A DNA stretch of 64,000 nucleotides from Paenibacillus sp. GP183 (GTDB lineage: Bacteria; Bacillota; Bacilli; Paenibacillales; NBRC-103111). The translations under genes and the position numbers were made by a program. Under the pieces are notes generated by a model, which was given only the letters and a program-made list of their open reading frames with translations, did not search any database and had not been told where the DNA came from. This document shows positions 35,571 through 43,563 of this stretch, in pieces; positions within the stretch are counted from its first letter, which is position 1, and each line of letters begins with the position of its first letter. The stretch is taken from assembly GCF_900104695.1 (NCBI RefSeq), contig NZ_FNSW01000001.1, positions 4,756,501 through 4,820,500 of the forward strand, written 5' to 3'.

Positions 35571-36505
35571 TAGCGGTCACCTCCCGATTTGGGCTGTGCA
35601 GCCAAGCCCAGCAGCTCCGCTGAACGTTTCCGGGCCAAGCCCTTTTGTTTCCAGGAACGCTGCAGCGATGGTACCACAAGTGCAATGATGACAATGACAG
35701 CCGTGATAAGCTTCAAGTCCGAGGCTCTCAGCCATTCCACGCGCAAAGCAAGCGCATACACTATCCGATACACAATGGATCCAAGAACAGCGGCCAAAGT
35801 GGCGAAGAATACCGTTCGAGCTCCAAAAATCGCCTCGCCGATGATCACGGAAGCCAGTCCAAGGACGATCATGCCGATCCCCATTGAGATGTCCGCAAAA
35901 CCGGACTGCTGAGCGATAAGTGAACCGGAGAGCGCAACCAGTCCATTGGACAGGCTTACACCGAGAATCGTAGTGTTATCGGTATGAGCGCCCAGGCTTC
36001 GAATCATGCGCGCGTTATCACCTGTTGCCCTTAGTGCCAGGCCTAAGTCTGTTTGAAAAAATGCATCAAGCAACAGCTTCACAATGATAACCACAATAAC
36101 CATTAGAATCAGCGGCTTGATCGAGACGAATATAGTGTCAGCTCCGAGCAGGGAAATATTCGGCTTAACCATAATCCGCAAATTGATCGAGTACAAGGCG
36201 ATCATCATCAAAATCCCGGACAGCAGTCCATTAATTTTACCTTTGGTATGCAGCAGCCCCGTGCAAGCTCCTGCGATCAGGCCGCCGGCAAAAGCAGCCA
36301 AGCAAGCTAATATCGGAGAAAATCCTTTGGTAATCAGGACCGCGGCTATGGCTCCACCTGTTGTGAAGCTTCCATCTACAGTCAGATCAGGAAAATCCAG
36401 AATGCGGTACGTAATGTAAACCCCGAGCGCCATTAAAGCATATAGTAAGCCGAGCTCCACCGCTCCGACCATCGAGCCTAGCGCTCCGTCCATCGAGCCA
36501 AGCAT
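35570..36505 (-). CDS. ABC transporter permease (TrpY-like, branched-chain-permease fold)
   Basis: A 311-residue integral membrane protein with eight or nine hydrophobic segments and family motifs LYALMALGVYITYRILDFPDLTVDGSFTTGGA and GLASVIIGEAIFGART. The start is taken at ATG 36505, 7 nt after AGGAGGT; ATG 36511 is too close. The N-terminus has the quasi-repeat GSMDGALGSMVGA. A hairpin separates it from the binding-protein gene. Confidence 0.92.
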   Translation of the reverse strand: MLGSMDGALGSMVGAVELGLLYALMALGVYITYRILDFPDLTVDGSFTTGGAIAAVLITKGFSPILACLAAFAGGLIAGACTGLLHTKGKINGLLSGILMMIALYSINLRIMVKPNISLLGADTIFVSIKPLILMVIVVIIVKLLLDAFFQTDLGLALRATGDNARMIRSLGAHTDNTTILGVSLSNGLVALSGSLIAQQSGFADISMGIGMIVLGLASVIIGEAIFGARTVFFATLAAVLGSIVYRIVYALALRVEWLRASDLKLITAVIVIIALVVPSLQRSWKQKGLARKRSAELLGLAAQPKSGGDR

Positions 36506-36529
36506 AATCATACCTCCTAAAATTAAGAA

Positions 36530-36560
36530 ATGGGGTGAACATCAGGGACGTTCACCCCAT
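36530..36560 (-). terminator. Intercistronic hairpin between binding protein and permease
   Basis: Perfect 11-bp stem ATGGGGTGAAC / GTTCACCCCAT with a 9-nt loop, just after the binding-protein stop. The following T-run is weak (TTTCTTAATTTT). It probably stabilises the upstream message or attenuates the downstream genes. Confidence 0.8.
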
Positions 36561-36570
36561 TACCTGTTGT

Positions 36571-37641
36571 TTACTTAATGATGTTCTTTTCTTTATCCTT
36601 GACGGCATTTTTCATGGCATCCGTAACTTCAATGCCTTGGTCGGCAGCAGCTTTTAAGTTAAGAATGACGTCCAGCTTGTCGGGTACAGTGACTTTCATA
36701 TCAGCTGGCTTTTTACCATTCTTCAAAATCTCAACAGCCATTTGGCCTACCTGGTAGCCGTGGTCATAATATTTGAAGCCGACTGTGGCAAAAGCACCTT
36801 TCTCAACCGTATCGCGATCACTTGAGAAGAATGGAATGTGCTTATCCTTTGCCAATTTAAGGATGGTATCCACGCCGGTCACGACTGTGTTGTCGAGTGT
36901 AATATAGAAAGCATCCGCGCGTCCTACCAAGGATTCTGCAGCTTGCTTAACTTCGGATGTGTTGGTAACCGGTGCTTTGATCAATTTAATGCCGCGCTTG
37001 GTTAGGCCTTCTTCCGCCTTCTTGGCCATGATCACCGCATTAGGCTCGCCTTCATTGATGACAAGGCCCACGGTCTTAATTTTCGGAAAGTTGCTGCCGA
37101 TGAAATCCATCAATTGGGTAATAGCTTCTGGGTTGGTATCTGATGCACCGGAGACATTGCCGCCGGGCTTATCCATACTGCTTACGATTTTGGCGGCAAG
37201 CGGGTCCGTAACTGCAGCGAAAAGTATAGGAGACTTCTTTACTTGCTGCACAACGGCCAGTGCGGATGGTGTTGCAATCCCAAGAACAAGGTCATTTTCT
37301 TCTGCCGCGATTTTTTGGGCGATCGATAAGTTATTGGCAGAGTCGCCTTGAGCATTGTTAAAGCTGACTTTCAAATTCGTGCCTTCCACAATGCCCGCTT
37401 CTTTCAAGGCAGCCAGGAATCCTTGACGAGTGGCGTCCAGGGATGGATGCTCGACGATTTGCGATATCGCGATTTTATACGTTTTGGCTGCAGGTGTTGT
37501 GGCTGCTGCTGCTGTCGGTGCCGCCGATGGTGTTGCGGTTCCGCCGGCTGCAGTGTTCGTATTCTGGGCCTTTTGCCCACATCCTGCTACGGTTAATAAA
37601 GCTGCAGATAATACTAATGATAGCCAAACCTTCTTTTTCAA
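36571..37641 (-). CDS. ABC transporter substrate-binding lipoprotein (TrpX-like, PF04392)
   Basis: A 356-residue lipoprotein. Signal peptide with lipobox TVAGC, an Ala/Thr-rich linker to about residue 50, then the ABC_sub_bind fold: KIAISQIVEHPSLDATRQGF, FNNAQGDSANN, GIATPSALA and FAAVTDPLAA. TTG 37641 is preferred (9 nt from AGGGG); TTG 37647 is an alternative. Known relatives transport aromatic amino acids such as tryptophan. That substrate is inference; no tRNA-like or T-box element was recognised in the leader. Confidence 0.9.
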   Translation of the reverse strand: MKKKVWLSLVLSAALLTVAGCGQKAQNTNTAAGGTATPSAAPTAAAATTPAAKTYKIAISQIVEHPSLDATRQGFLAALKEAGIVEGTNLKVSFNNAQGDSANNLSIAQKIAAEENDLVLGIATPSALAVVQQVKKSPILFAAVTDPLAAKIVSSMDKPGGNVSGASDTNPEAITQLMDFIGSNFPKIKTVGLVINEGEPNAVIMAKKAEEGLTKRGIKLIKAPVTNTSEVKQAAESLVGRADAFYITLDNTVVTGVDTILKLAKDKHIPFFSSDRDTVEKGAFATVGFKYYDHGYQVGQMAVEILKNGKKPADMKVTVPDKLDVILNLKAAADQGIEVTDAMKNAVKDKEKNIIK

Positions 37642-37724
37642 ATTCAATTACCCCTCTCAAATGATCAATTTCCTGCTGTGCAAATTTATCGCGTAGACTC
37701 TTCAGCACTTTTGTCTAATAAAGT

Positions 37725-37791
37725 AAAAAAGCGCCTGACGACACTTTTCCAAGCAGAATCAAACAAATGAATTAAGCATAGTTTAATTCAT
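37725..37791 (-). promoter_or_regulatory. Operator-like palindrome and leader terminator of the TrpX-like operon
   Basis: On the minus strand TTGACG and TAAACT form a possible promoter (about 37812-37783). The inverted repeat ATGAATTAA / TTAATTCAT (37767-37775 and 37783-37791) overlaps the -10. About 35 nt further on, AAAAGTG / CGCTTTT (37727-37748) followed by TTTT forms an intrinsic terminator some 85 nt before the start codon. The layout fits initiation control plus attenuation. Confidence 0.55.
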
Positions 37792-37892
37792 TGTTTTCGT
37801 TTCCGTCAATTGTTTTTCCTGATTGTCTCTTGGCGGATTTGTCAGCAATTGTGTCGGATTAAGAGTTATTTCCCGGTCACGAAAATAAAACT

Positions 37893-37941
37893 GGACCGAT
37901 CCTCTGTTCGCAGTTTGCAAACTGACGATAAGGATCGGTCC
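37893..37941 (-). terminator. Terminator of the PHP-phosphatase gene
   Basis: An 11-bp stem GGACCGATCCT / AGGATCGGTCC encloses the inner palindrome CAGTTTGCAAACTG. On the minus strand it is followed by AGTTTTATTTT. It lies 40 nt after the stop at 37983. Confidence 0.8.
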
Positions 37942-37982
37942 ACGACTAAAGCTTTAGCTGAGCTATTCATATAGAGGACTCG

Positions 37983-38789
37983 TTAAAGGGGAACCACTTG
38001 CTTTTCCTTGTTTTTAAAATAAACCCATTGCTTGAAGCCAATCTCCTTGAGCCGTGAGCTGACCAAATCCCAGTCGTCCCCGATACGCTGCGGAATATGT
38101 GAATCAGATCCAAAGGTAACCTCCACGCCGTAAAAAAGGGCTCTCTCCAGCATCTCATCGGATGGATACCAGCCGCCGACATCTTTCGTTTTACCGGATG
38201 TATTGATTTCAATGGCAACTCCCTGCTCTCCAATCACTTTCAGCGTTTCATTGACCTTGGAGGTTGGGATTGCCGAAAAGGCGGGATAAAATCCTTTCAT
38301 CGCATCAATATGACCCAGAATTTGAAACATTCCCGAGCGAGCCGACTCCTGGATGAGGCGATAGTATTCTTCCTTTTGCTCGATTTGCTGGACATCGTTT
38401 AAACCTTTCCAACGATTCCGATTGAAAATGCTGGTTCCCCCCGATAAATGAACAGAACCGATGATATAGTCAAAAGGATACTTCGCATACTGTTTGTGGT
38501 ACACCTTAGCATGCTCGGGAAAAAAATCAGACTCCACTCCCAGCAATACGTCGATTTTGCCGGCATATTCCTCTTTTAATTGCAGCACTTCGGCTACATA
38601 GGAAGGAAATTCACTTTGCCCCATAGCAATAGCAGGCTGTGGCTTATCCTCTTTACTCCCGAAATAAGGGGAATGGTCGGATATGCCGATCACAGAAAAA
38701 CCGGCTTGCCTGGCAGCTTCTATATATTCCCGGATCTCTCCTTGGGCATGTCCGCAGCGGTAATGATGTGTATGCAAATCGAATTTCAT
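37983..38789 (-). CDS. PHP-domain phosphatase (histidinol-phosphatase HisK-like)
   Basis: A 268-residue metal-dependent phosphatase of the PHP family, with DLHTHHYRCGHAQG at the start, ISDHSPYF, DVLLGVESDF, IIGSVH, LGHIDAMKGF and VTFGSDSHIPQRIGDDW supplying metal ligands. The layout matches HisK-type histidinol-phosphatases of Bacillota. No his operon is adjacent, though hisC lies 15 kb away. Other small phosphate monoesters are possible substrates. TAGGGAG precedes ATG 38789. Confidence 0.88.
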   Translation of the reverse strand: MKFDLHTHHYRCGHAQGEIREYIEAARQAGFSVIGISDHSPYFGSKEDKPQPAIAMGQSEFPSYVAEVLQLKEEYAGKIDVLLGVESDFFPEHAKVYHKQYAKYPFDYIIGSVHLSGGTSIFNRNRWKGLNDVQQIEQKEEYYRLIQESARSGMFQILGHIDAMKGFYPAFSAIPTSKVNETLKVIGEQGVAIEINTSGKTKDVGGWYPSDEMLERALFYGVEVTFGSDSHIPQRIGDDWDLVSSRLKEIGFKQWVYFKNKEKQVVPL

Positions 38790-38835
38790 GATCGTTCACT
38801 CCCTAGAAATGATGATTTTCTCGTGGTAAGGCTGC

Positions 38836-39738
38836 TTATTCCGAACCGAGGAACTGTGTCTCCGGCATGCCCTTTAAATCCCTTAAAAACTGCTGCATGG
38901 CCGAGTTCAAATAGCGTCCTGATTTATATACTACACCCACCGGATGGGTAATATCCAATTCACTTACCTTGATCATTTTAAGTGTGCCGCGGCGCAGTTC
39001 GTTGAATACTGACAGCTTGGAAATAATGGCCACCCCGAGATTGAGCTCGACCATGCGCTTTACTTCCTCACTGCTCGAAAGCTCCATGATGATCTGAGGG
39101 GTTATATCCAGCGATTTGAACAGCTGGTCCACAAATCTTCTTCCTGCTGTTTCCGGAGAAAGCATGATGAACGGGATGTTGCGCAGCTTTTCCATCGAGA
39201 GATGGGAGAAGCGGCTTAGCGGATGCTGAGAGGAAACAATCAGCTCGAAGGTGTCGAAGTAAAGCACAGAAGTTTCAAGTGCCGGATTTTTTTCAAACAA
39301 ATATGCAATGCCGATGTCAACTTGACCGTTTTCCACACTGCTCATAATCTGGGAAGAGGTCATGGAATGGATCGTTGTTTTGATCAGCGGGAATTGGTCC
39401 TGGAAGTAAGATAATACTCTCGGCAAAATTTCCATCGCAATGGAGGTCGTGGTACCAATATGAATGTGCCCTTGGGGTGTATGGTACAAATCATCGAGCC
39501 GTTGTTTAAGATCATCGACAGTCCTTAAGATCCGTTCCGCATGCTCGAGGAATAAACGGCCGCTATCCGTAAGGGTAACAGGCTGATTACGGTCGATGAG
39601 AATCGTGCCGAATTCGTCTTCAAGACTTTTAATCTGTGCAGATACCGCAGGCTGGGTCAAATTAAGAATCTCACCAGCCTTGCGGAAACTCATGGTCTTG
39701 GAAATGGTAAGAAGCGTTTCCAACTGGTTGATATTCAT
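38836..39738 (-). CDS. LysR-family transcriptional regulator
   Basis: A 300-residue regulator with HTH SFRKAGEILNLTQPAVSAQIKSLEDEFG and a substrate-binding-like effector domain (about 90-295). AAGGAGG precedes ATG 39738. It resembles the CysL/CbbR branch in general layout, but no target is evident; it is divergent from cheX and upstream of the PHP gene. Its promoter region shares ACTTCCATTATAAG with that of the LysR gene near sdh. Confidence 0.88.
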   Translation of the reverse strand: MNINQLETLLTISKTMSFRKAGEILNLTQPAVSAQIKSLEDEFGTILIDRNQPVTLTDSGRLFLEHAERILRTVDDLKQRLDDLYHTPQGHIHIGTTTSIAMEILPRVLSYFQDQFPLIKTTIHSMTSSQIMSSVENGQVDIGIAYLFEKNPALETSVLYFDTFELIVSSQHPLSRFSHLSMEKLRNIPFIMLSPETAGRRFVDQLFKSLDITPQIIMELSSSEEVKRMVELNLGVAIISKLSVFNELRRGTLKMIKVSELDITHPVGVVYKSGRYLNSAMQQFLRDLKGMPETQFLGSE

Positions 39739-39960
39739 GACCCGGCCTCCTTCATAGACAAAATTTATCGGAATTGTAAAAAGAATAAAAACCTTTTGTT
39801 ACTTCCATTATAAGGTACGTACACGGTGTCGGCAATCCGGAAATGAAAAATGGAAACAACCATCCAATATACATAAAACCAGTATACTTGTCCTAAATGA
39901 TTAGGTATAATGTAGGAAGTTAATTGGCGGGGAATCATTCATGAAGGAGACCTGTATATA

Positions 39961-40419
39961 ATGAAGGCGGAGTACATCAACCCCTTTTTGGAATCTGCTA
40001 GAATTGTGATTGAGCAAGTGGCCAATATTCGTCCTACCACGGGTAAGCTGGGCATCAAGGACCTGAAAATTGTGGAGAGCTATATTTGGATCCAAATCGG
40101 CATGACCGGTCAGATGCAAGGAGATATTGTTTTTGGACTGGCGGAAGATGTCGCTTTGAGAATGGTATCGGCCATGATGGGCGGATATGTCATTACCGAG
40201 ATGGATGAGATGGGCAAAAGCGCAATTTCGGAGCTCGGCAACATGATCAGCGGCAATGCCAGTACGATGCTCTTCAATCAGGGAGTCAGAGTGGATATCA
40301 CGCCTCCAAAAATCGTTCAGTCCGGAAGCAGCGACGGCTTTGTTGCGAAGAAAGCACTAACCATTCCACTGATTATGGATGGCATAGGCGAACTGGACAT
40401 TCAAGTGCTGATTAATTAA
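39961..40419 (+). CDS. cheX: CheX-like chemotaxis phosphatase
   Basis: A 152-residue CheC/CheX/FliY-family protein that removes phosphate from CheY-P. The single active-site motif is SELGNMISGNA (Glu and Asn, around residues 95-105), as in CheX. The N-terminus MKAEYINPFLESARIVIEQV is typical. AAGGAGA precedes ATG 39961. It stands apart from other chemotaxis genes in this window. Confidence 0.92.
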   Translation: MKAEYINPFLESARIVIEQVANIRPTTGKLGIKDLKIVESYIWIQIGMTGQMQGDIVFGLAEDVALRMVSAMMGGYVITEMDEMGKSAISELGNMISGNASTMLFNQGVRVDITPPKIVQSGSSDGFVAKKALTIPLIMDGIGELDIQVLIN

Positions 40420-40486
40420 GTGAAGCGGAGAGTCTGCCAGGATGCAGAAACCGCTTTTTCTCATTTTTAAGACAGGAGAATGATGA

Positions 40487-41263
40487 ATGAACGTGAATGC
40501 GAAAATTGTGCTGATCACCGGAGCCTCCAGCGGGATCGGAGCCTTGATGGCTGAAGCCTTTGCTGCCAAAGGCGCTGTTCCCATATTGACGGCGCGCACC
40601 CTTCCCAAGCTGGAGGAAATCGCTGCGCGTCTGCCGGGAAAGCATGCAGTCTTCTATCTGGATGTGACGAAGTACGATCAGGTCACGGAAACAGTGCGGC
40701 AGATTATGGAGCAATTCGGGCGCATCGATATATTGATCAACAACGCGGGCTATGGGCAGTTTGAATCCTTCACTGACGCGGCAATCGAACATTTTGAAGA
40801 GATGATGGACGTGAATTATTTGGGTACTGTTCGCTGTACCAAAGCTGTACTTCCGCACATGCTCAAGGCAGGCAGTGGACATATCGTCAATATCGCCTCC
40901 ATAGCGGGCAAGGTTGGCTCGGCCAAATCAACAGGATACTCAGCCACCAAACATGCGGTGCTAGGGTTCACAAACAGCTTGCGTCTGGAGCTGGTCGGCA
41001 CAGGAGTTTCATTGACAGCCATTAATCCTGGACCGATAAATACTCCGTTCTTTGATCGAGCTGATCCGGAGGGCACTTATGTAAAGAACATTTCCTGGAT
41101 GATGCTGAAACCGGAAAAGGTAGTCTCGGAAATCATTCACGCGATAGAACATAAGAGAGCCGAGAAGAATTTACCGAGAATGGCTGGGTTCGCCTCCAAG
41201 CTCGCACTGCTTTTCCCGCGTTCCTATGACAGGCTTGCTCACCGAATCATGAATAAAAAATGA
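40487..41263 (+). CDS. Short-chain dehydrogenase/reductase
   Basis: A 258-residue NAD(P)-dependent oxidoreductase. Cofactor motif TGASSGIG (residues 11-18), NNAG, catalytic Ser in NIASIAGKVG and YSATKHA (Tyr-x-x-x-Lys), and NPGPINTPFF. The C-terminal positive helix suggests membrane association, as in ketoacyl-reductase-like members. The substrate is unknown. It is 67 bp downstream of cheX and ends at a terminator. Confidence 0.92.
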   Translation: MNVNAKIVLITGASSGIGALMAEAFAAKGAVPILTARTLPKLEEIAARLPGKHAVFYLDVTKYDQVTETVRQIMEQFGRIDILINNAGYGQFESFTDAAIEHFEEMMDVNYLGTVRCTKAVLPHMLKAGSGHIVNIASIAGKVGSAKSTGYSATKHAVLGFTNSLRLELVGTGVSLTAINPGPINTPFFDRADPEGTYVKNISWMMLKPEKVVSEIIHAIEHKRAEKNLPRMAGFASKLALLFPRSYDRLAHRIMNKK

Positions 41264-41268
41264 AGAAT

Positions 41269-41306
41269 AAGCGGAAATTCCCTGGAGAGGGAACTCCGCT
41301 TCTTTT
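41269..41306. terminator. Terminator between convergent genes
   Basis: Stem AAGCGGA-TTCCC / GGGAA-TCCGCTT with a short bulge, followed by CTTTT; it sits between the SDR gene and the small minus-strand gene. Confidence 0.85.
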
Positions 41307-41332
41307 GTCATTGATAAGAATGTTTATCCTTG

Positions 41333-41584
41333 CTACGGCTTAGGCTGATCCTTTAATGCTTGATTGAGATCGTGAATTTCTTCAAAAATGCGGCGCATTT
41401 CCAACTGGCTGTCCGGATGTACTTGATTCCAGTGCTTCGTCAATGCGGGCATGGATTTATGAATATGATTGTAAACAGCCCATACTTTCACTTTGTCAGC
41501 CATTTCAGCCGAGCTGTCGCCTGTTAGAAGCTCTGCTGTTTTTTCCAAAAGCGCTTGAAAATCTCGTTCAAATTCGGAGTTCAT
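41333..41584 (-). CDS. DUF2573-like (YusU-type) small protein
   Basis: An 83-residue, all-helical acidic protein (NSEFERDFQALLEKTAELLTG, VKVWAVYNHIHKSMPALTKHW, MRRIFEEIHDLNQAL). It resembles the YusU/DUF2573 proteins of Bacillota, whose function is unknown. AAGGAAGG precedes ATG 41584. Divergent from the alpha/beta hydrolase gene. Confidence 0.75.
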   Translation of the reverse strand: MNSEFERDFQALLEKTAELLTGDSSAEMADKVKVWAVYNHIHKSMPALTKHWNQVHPDSQLEMRRIFEEIHDLNQALKDQPKP

Positions 41585-41684
41585 AGGACCCGCCCTTCCT
41601 TGCCAATCAGCATTTGGTTTGATTCCCCCAAGTCTAGCTTACAACCGGCATTTCTGTCAAAAATACTTGGAAGGAGACATTCGT

Positions 41685-42512
41685 ATGCAAACTGAGGAAC
41701 ATTCATATCAAGACGGAGATATGATCAGCAAAGAACAGGTTAGATGCCCGATCAAGAAGATGTCCTTATATTTGATTACCTATATGAGCCAAGGGCTGAA
41801 GGTGAAAGGATATTTGGCGATACCCGAATGCAGCTCCCCGCTTCCTCCCCTGATTTATTGCCGAGGCGGGATTCGCCGGGTTGGCATGGTTCGCAAGCAC
41901 AGAATTATCATCTTGGCGCAAAGAGGCTATGCGGTGTTCGCACCCTTTTATAGAGGAAATGAAGGAGGAGAAGGCCGGGAGGATTTTGGAGGAGAGGATC
42001 GCTATGATCTGTTCCATGCGGTATCGCTTATGAAATCTCTGCCGGAGGTCATACCTGGGCCTGTTCCTTTGCTCGGCTTTTCACGAGGTGCACTGATGGC
42101 CCTGCTGGCAGGGGCTTATTGCCCAGGTGTAGGTCCGATTGTCGTATGGGGCGGTGTCAGTGATTTATGGGCTACTTATGAAGAACGAGTGGATCTGCGA
42201 AGGATGCTGAAGCGTGTGGTAGGGCATCCCCAGAAGCAGGCTGATGCTTATCTGCAAAGATCGCCTGTACACTTTGCCAATCTGATCAAGCCTCCTGTAT
42301 TGATCATTCATGGAACGATGGATCCCCAGGTAGACGTGAGTCATGCGAGAAAGCTGGCGTTCGCGCTCGAAGAGGCAGGCAAGGATTTCGCGATGGAGCT
42401 CTATGAAGGCAGAGGGCATCGTTTTCCCAAGGATGAGGATGCGCTTGCGCTCGATGGGATTTTTGCATGGATTGTCAAAAAAAGATCAGAGATGCTTCTG
42501 CAGAGCCCATAG
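41685..42512 (+). CDS. Alpha/beta hydrolase (prolyl-oligopeptidase-like, S9)
   Basis: A 275-residue cytoplasmic serine hydrolase. The nucleophile Ser is in LLGFSRGALMALL, the likely Asp in IIHGTMDPQVDVSHAR and the His in YEGRGHRFP. GGIRRVGMVRKHRIIILAQRGYAVFAPFYRGNEGGEG forms the oxyanion region. GGAAGGAG 8 nt upstream favours ATG 41685 over the earlier in-frame start. It lacks the beta-propeller of true peptidases, so it is probably an esterase or acylaminoacyl-type hydrolase. Confidence 0.88.
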   Translation: MQTEEHSYQDGDMISKEQVRCPIKKMSLYLITYMSQGLKVKGYLAIPECSSPLPPLIYCRGGIRRVGMVRKHRIIILAQRGYAVFAPFYRGNEGGEGREDFGGEDRYDLFHAVSLMKSLPEVIPGPVPLLGFSRGALMALLAGAYCPGVGPIVVWGGVSDLWATYEERVDLRRMLKRVVGHPQKQADAYLQRSPVHFANLIKPPVLIIHGTMDPQVDVSHARKLAFALEEAGKDFAMELYEGRGHRFPKDEDALALDGIFAWIVKKRSEMLLQSP

Positions 42513-42628
42513 AGGAGGAACTCATCAATTATTTTGGTGTTTAATATTGTTAACTATTCGTATATGCCCTAATATGGTAAAAGGACGTATTTGCAGAAGT
42601 AAGTACCACTCTGTACCAGGGGGCTGTT

Positions 42629-43210
42629 ATGTCGAAGTATTTGATTGAGTTGTTTACTAATGATTTTCATACTTTGGATAAGGGCTTGCAGGAGAAGGTG
42701 TACCAAGAATATTACATGTTTGTTTATCCCACCATTTATTTTATTCTAAGAGATCATGCCGGAGTGGAAGATATTATTCAGGAATCGTTTTTGCGTGCTG
42801 TTCGAAAAGCTCCTTTGCTTAAAGAAAAGGATAAGTACGAAGGCTGGATTAAAAAGCTGACGAGAAATGTAACTTTAAACCATTTACGCAAATATAAAAG
42901 AAACCGTGATGAATTGGATGCCGAAGGTGTCTTCATATTGAAAGAGTCGGCGCCCGCCGTCCAAAAGACGATTCCACTGGAAAAAGAAGTTGAGCTGAAA
43001 ATCATGCGCGAAGCGATAATTGCCTACATCAATGAACTAAGCCCTGCCTATCGTCAAATTATCGCAATGAAATGGATACATAATTTATCGTACAAAGATA
43101 TGGCGACCGAACTCGGAGTAACGGAGGGAGTCATCCGACAGCGGCTTTATCGGGCTAGGGATGCCATCAGGCACAAATTGCTGGAGGAGTGGGGAAATTT
43201 CGATGAGTGA
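42629..43210 (+). CDS. Sigma-70 family RNA polymerase sigma factor (ECF-like)
   Basis: A 193-residue sigma factor with region 2 (YYMFVYPTIYFILRDHAGVEDIIQESFLRAVRKAP, WIKKLTRNVTLNHLRKYKR) and region 4 (LSPAYRQIIAMKWIHNLSYKDMATELGVTEGVIRQRLYRARDAI). There is no region 1 or 3. GGGGG 6 nt upstream supports ATG 42629. It overlaps the next small membrane-protein gene by 8 bp, the usual place of an anti-sigma factor. Confidence 0.92.
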   Translation: MSKYLIELFTNDFHTLDKGLQEKVYQEYYMFVYPTIYFILRDHAGVEDIIQESFLRAVRKAPLLKEKDKYEGWIKKLTRNVTLNHLRKYKRNRDELDAEGVFILKESAPAVQKTIPLEKEVELKIMREAIIAYINELSPAYRQIIAMKWIHNLSYKDMATELGVTEGVIRQRLYRARDAIRHKLLEEWGNFDE

Positions 43211-43433
43211 AAAAGAACCGAATGACAGCTTGGAGGAGCTGTTCCGGTTTGTTGTCATCCGACAGTATATAGAGCTTGTCAACCTTGTGATTTATGACCG
43301 CAATTCCTGGAACTTGATCCAAATAAGATTGGAACAAGGTAGGCTTCGCAAAAAAAGGATGCAAACTGTGCAAACTATTGGTTTATTATGTGTAGCGGGT
43401 ATTCTTGGTCTTTTTATTTTTTTGAAAATCTAG
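43203..43433 (+). CDS. Small single-pass membrane protein, possible anti-sigma factor
   Basis: A 76-residue protein: an acidic N-terminal helix (SEKEPNDSLEELFRFVVIRQYIELV), a basic middle (RLEQGRLRKKRMQ) and a C-terminal membrane segment (IGLLCVAGILGLFIFLKI). ATG 43203 lies in the end of the sigma gene, so expression is coupled. It lacks the HxxxCxxC zinc motif of classical anti-sigma factors and is shorter than most. An anti-sigma role rests on position and topology only. Confidence 0.6.
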   Translation: MSEKEPNDSLEELFRFVVIRQYIELVNLVIYDRNSWNLIQIRLEQGRLRKKRMQTVQTIGLLCVAGILGLFIFLKI

Positions 43434-43447
43434 GGCGGAGTCCTCTT

Positions 43448-43475
43448 TACCCTGTGTCCTTTGGGAGACAGGGTA
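43448..43475 (+). terminator. Hairpin after the sigma-factor unit
   Basis: Stem TACCCTGT / ACAGGGTA with a 12-nt loop, 14 nt after the stop. No clear T-run follows, so termination is uncertain. Confidence 0.5.
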
Positions 43476-43563
43476 TTCGTGTGTATGAAGGTCAAGTCGA
43501 TTTGTGCAGAAGATTAGGGTGCTTTATAATTGGAAAAAAGAATGCTTGAAATGAGGTTAATCC

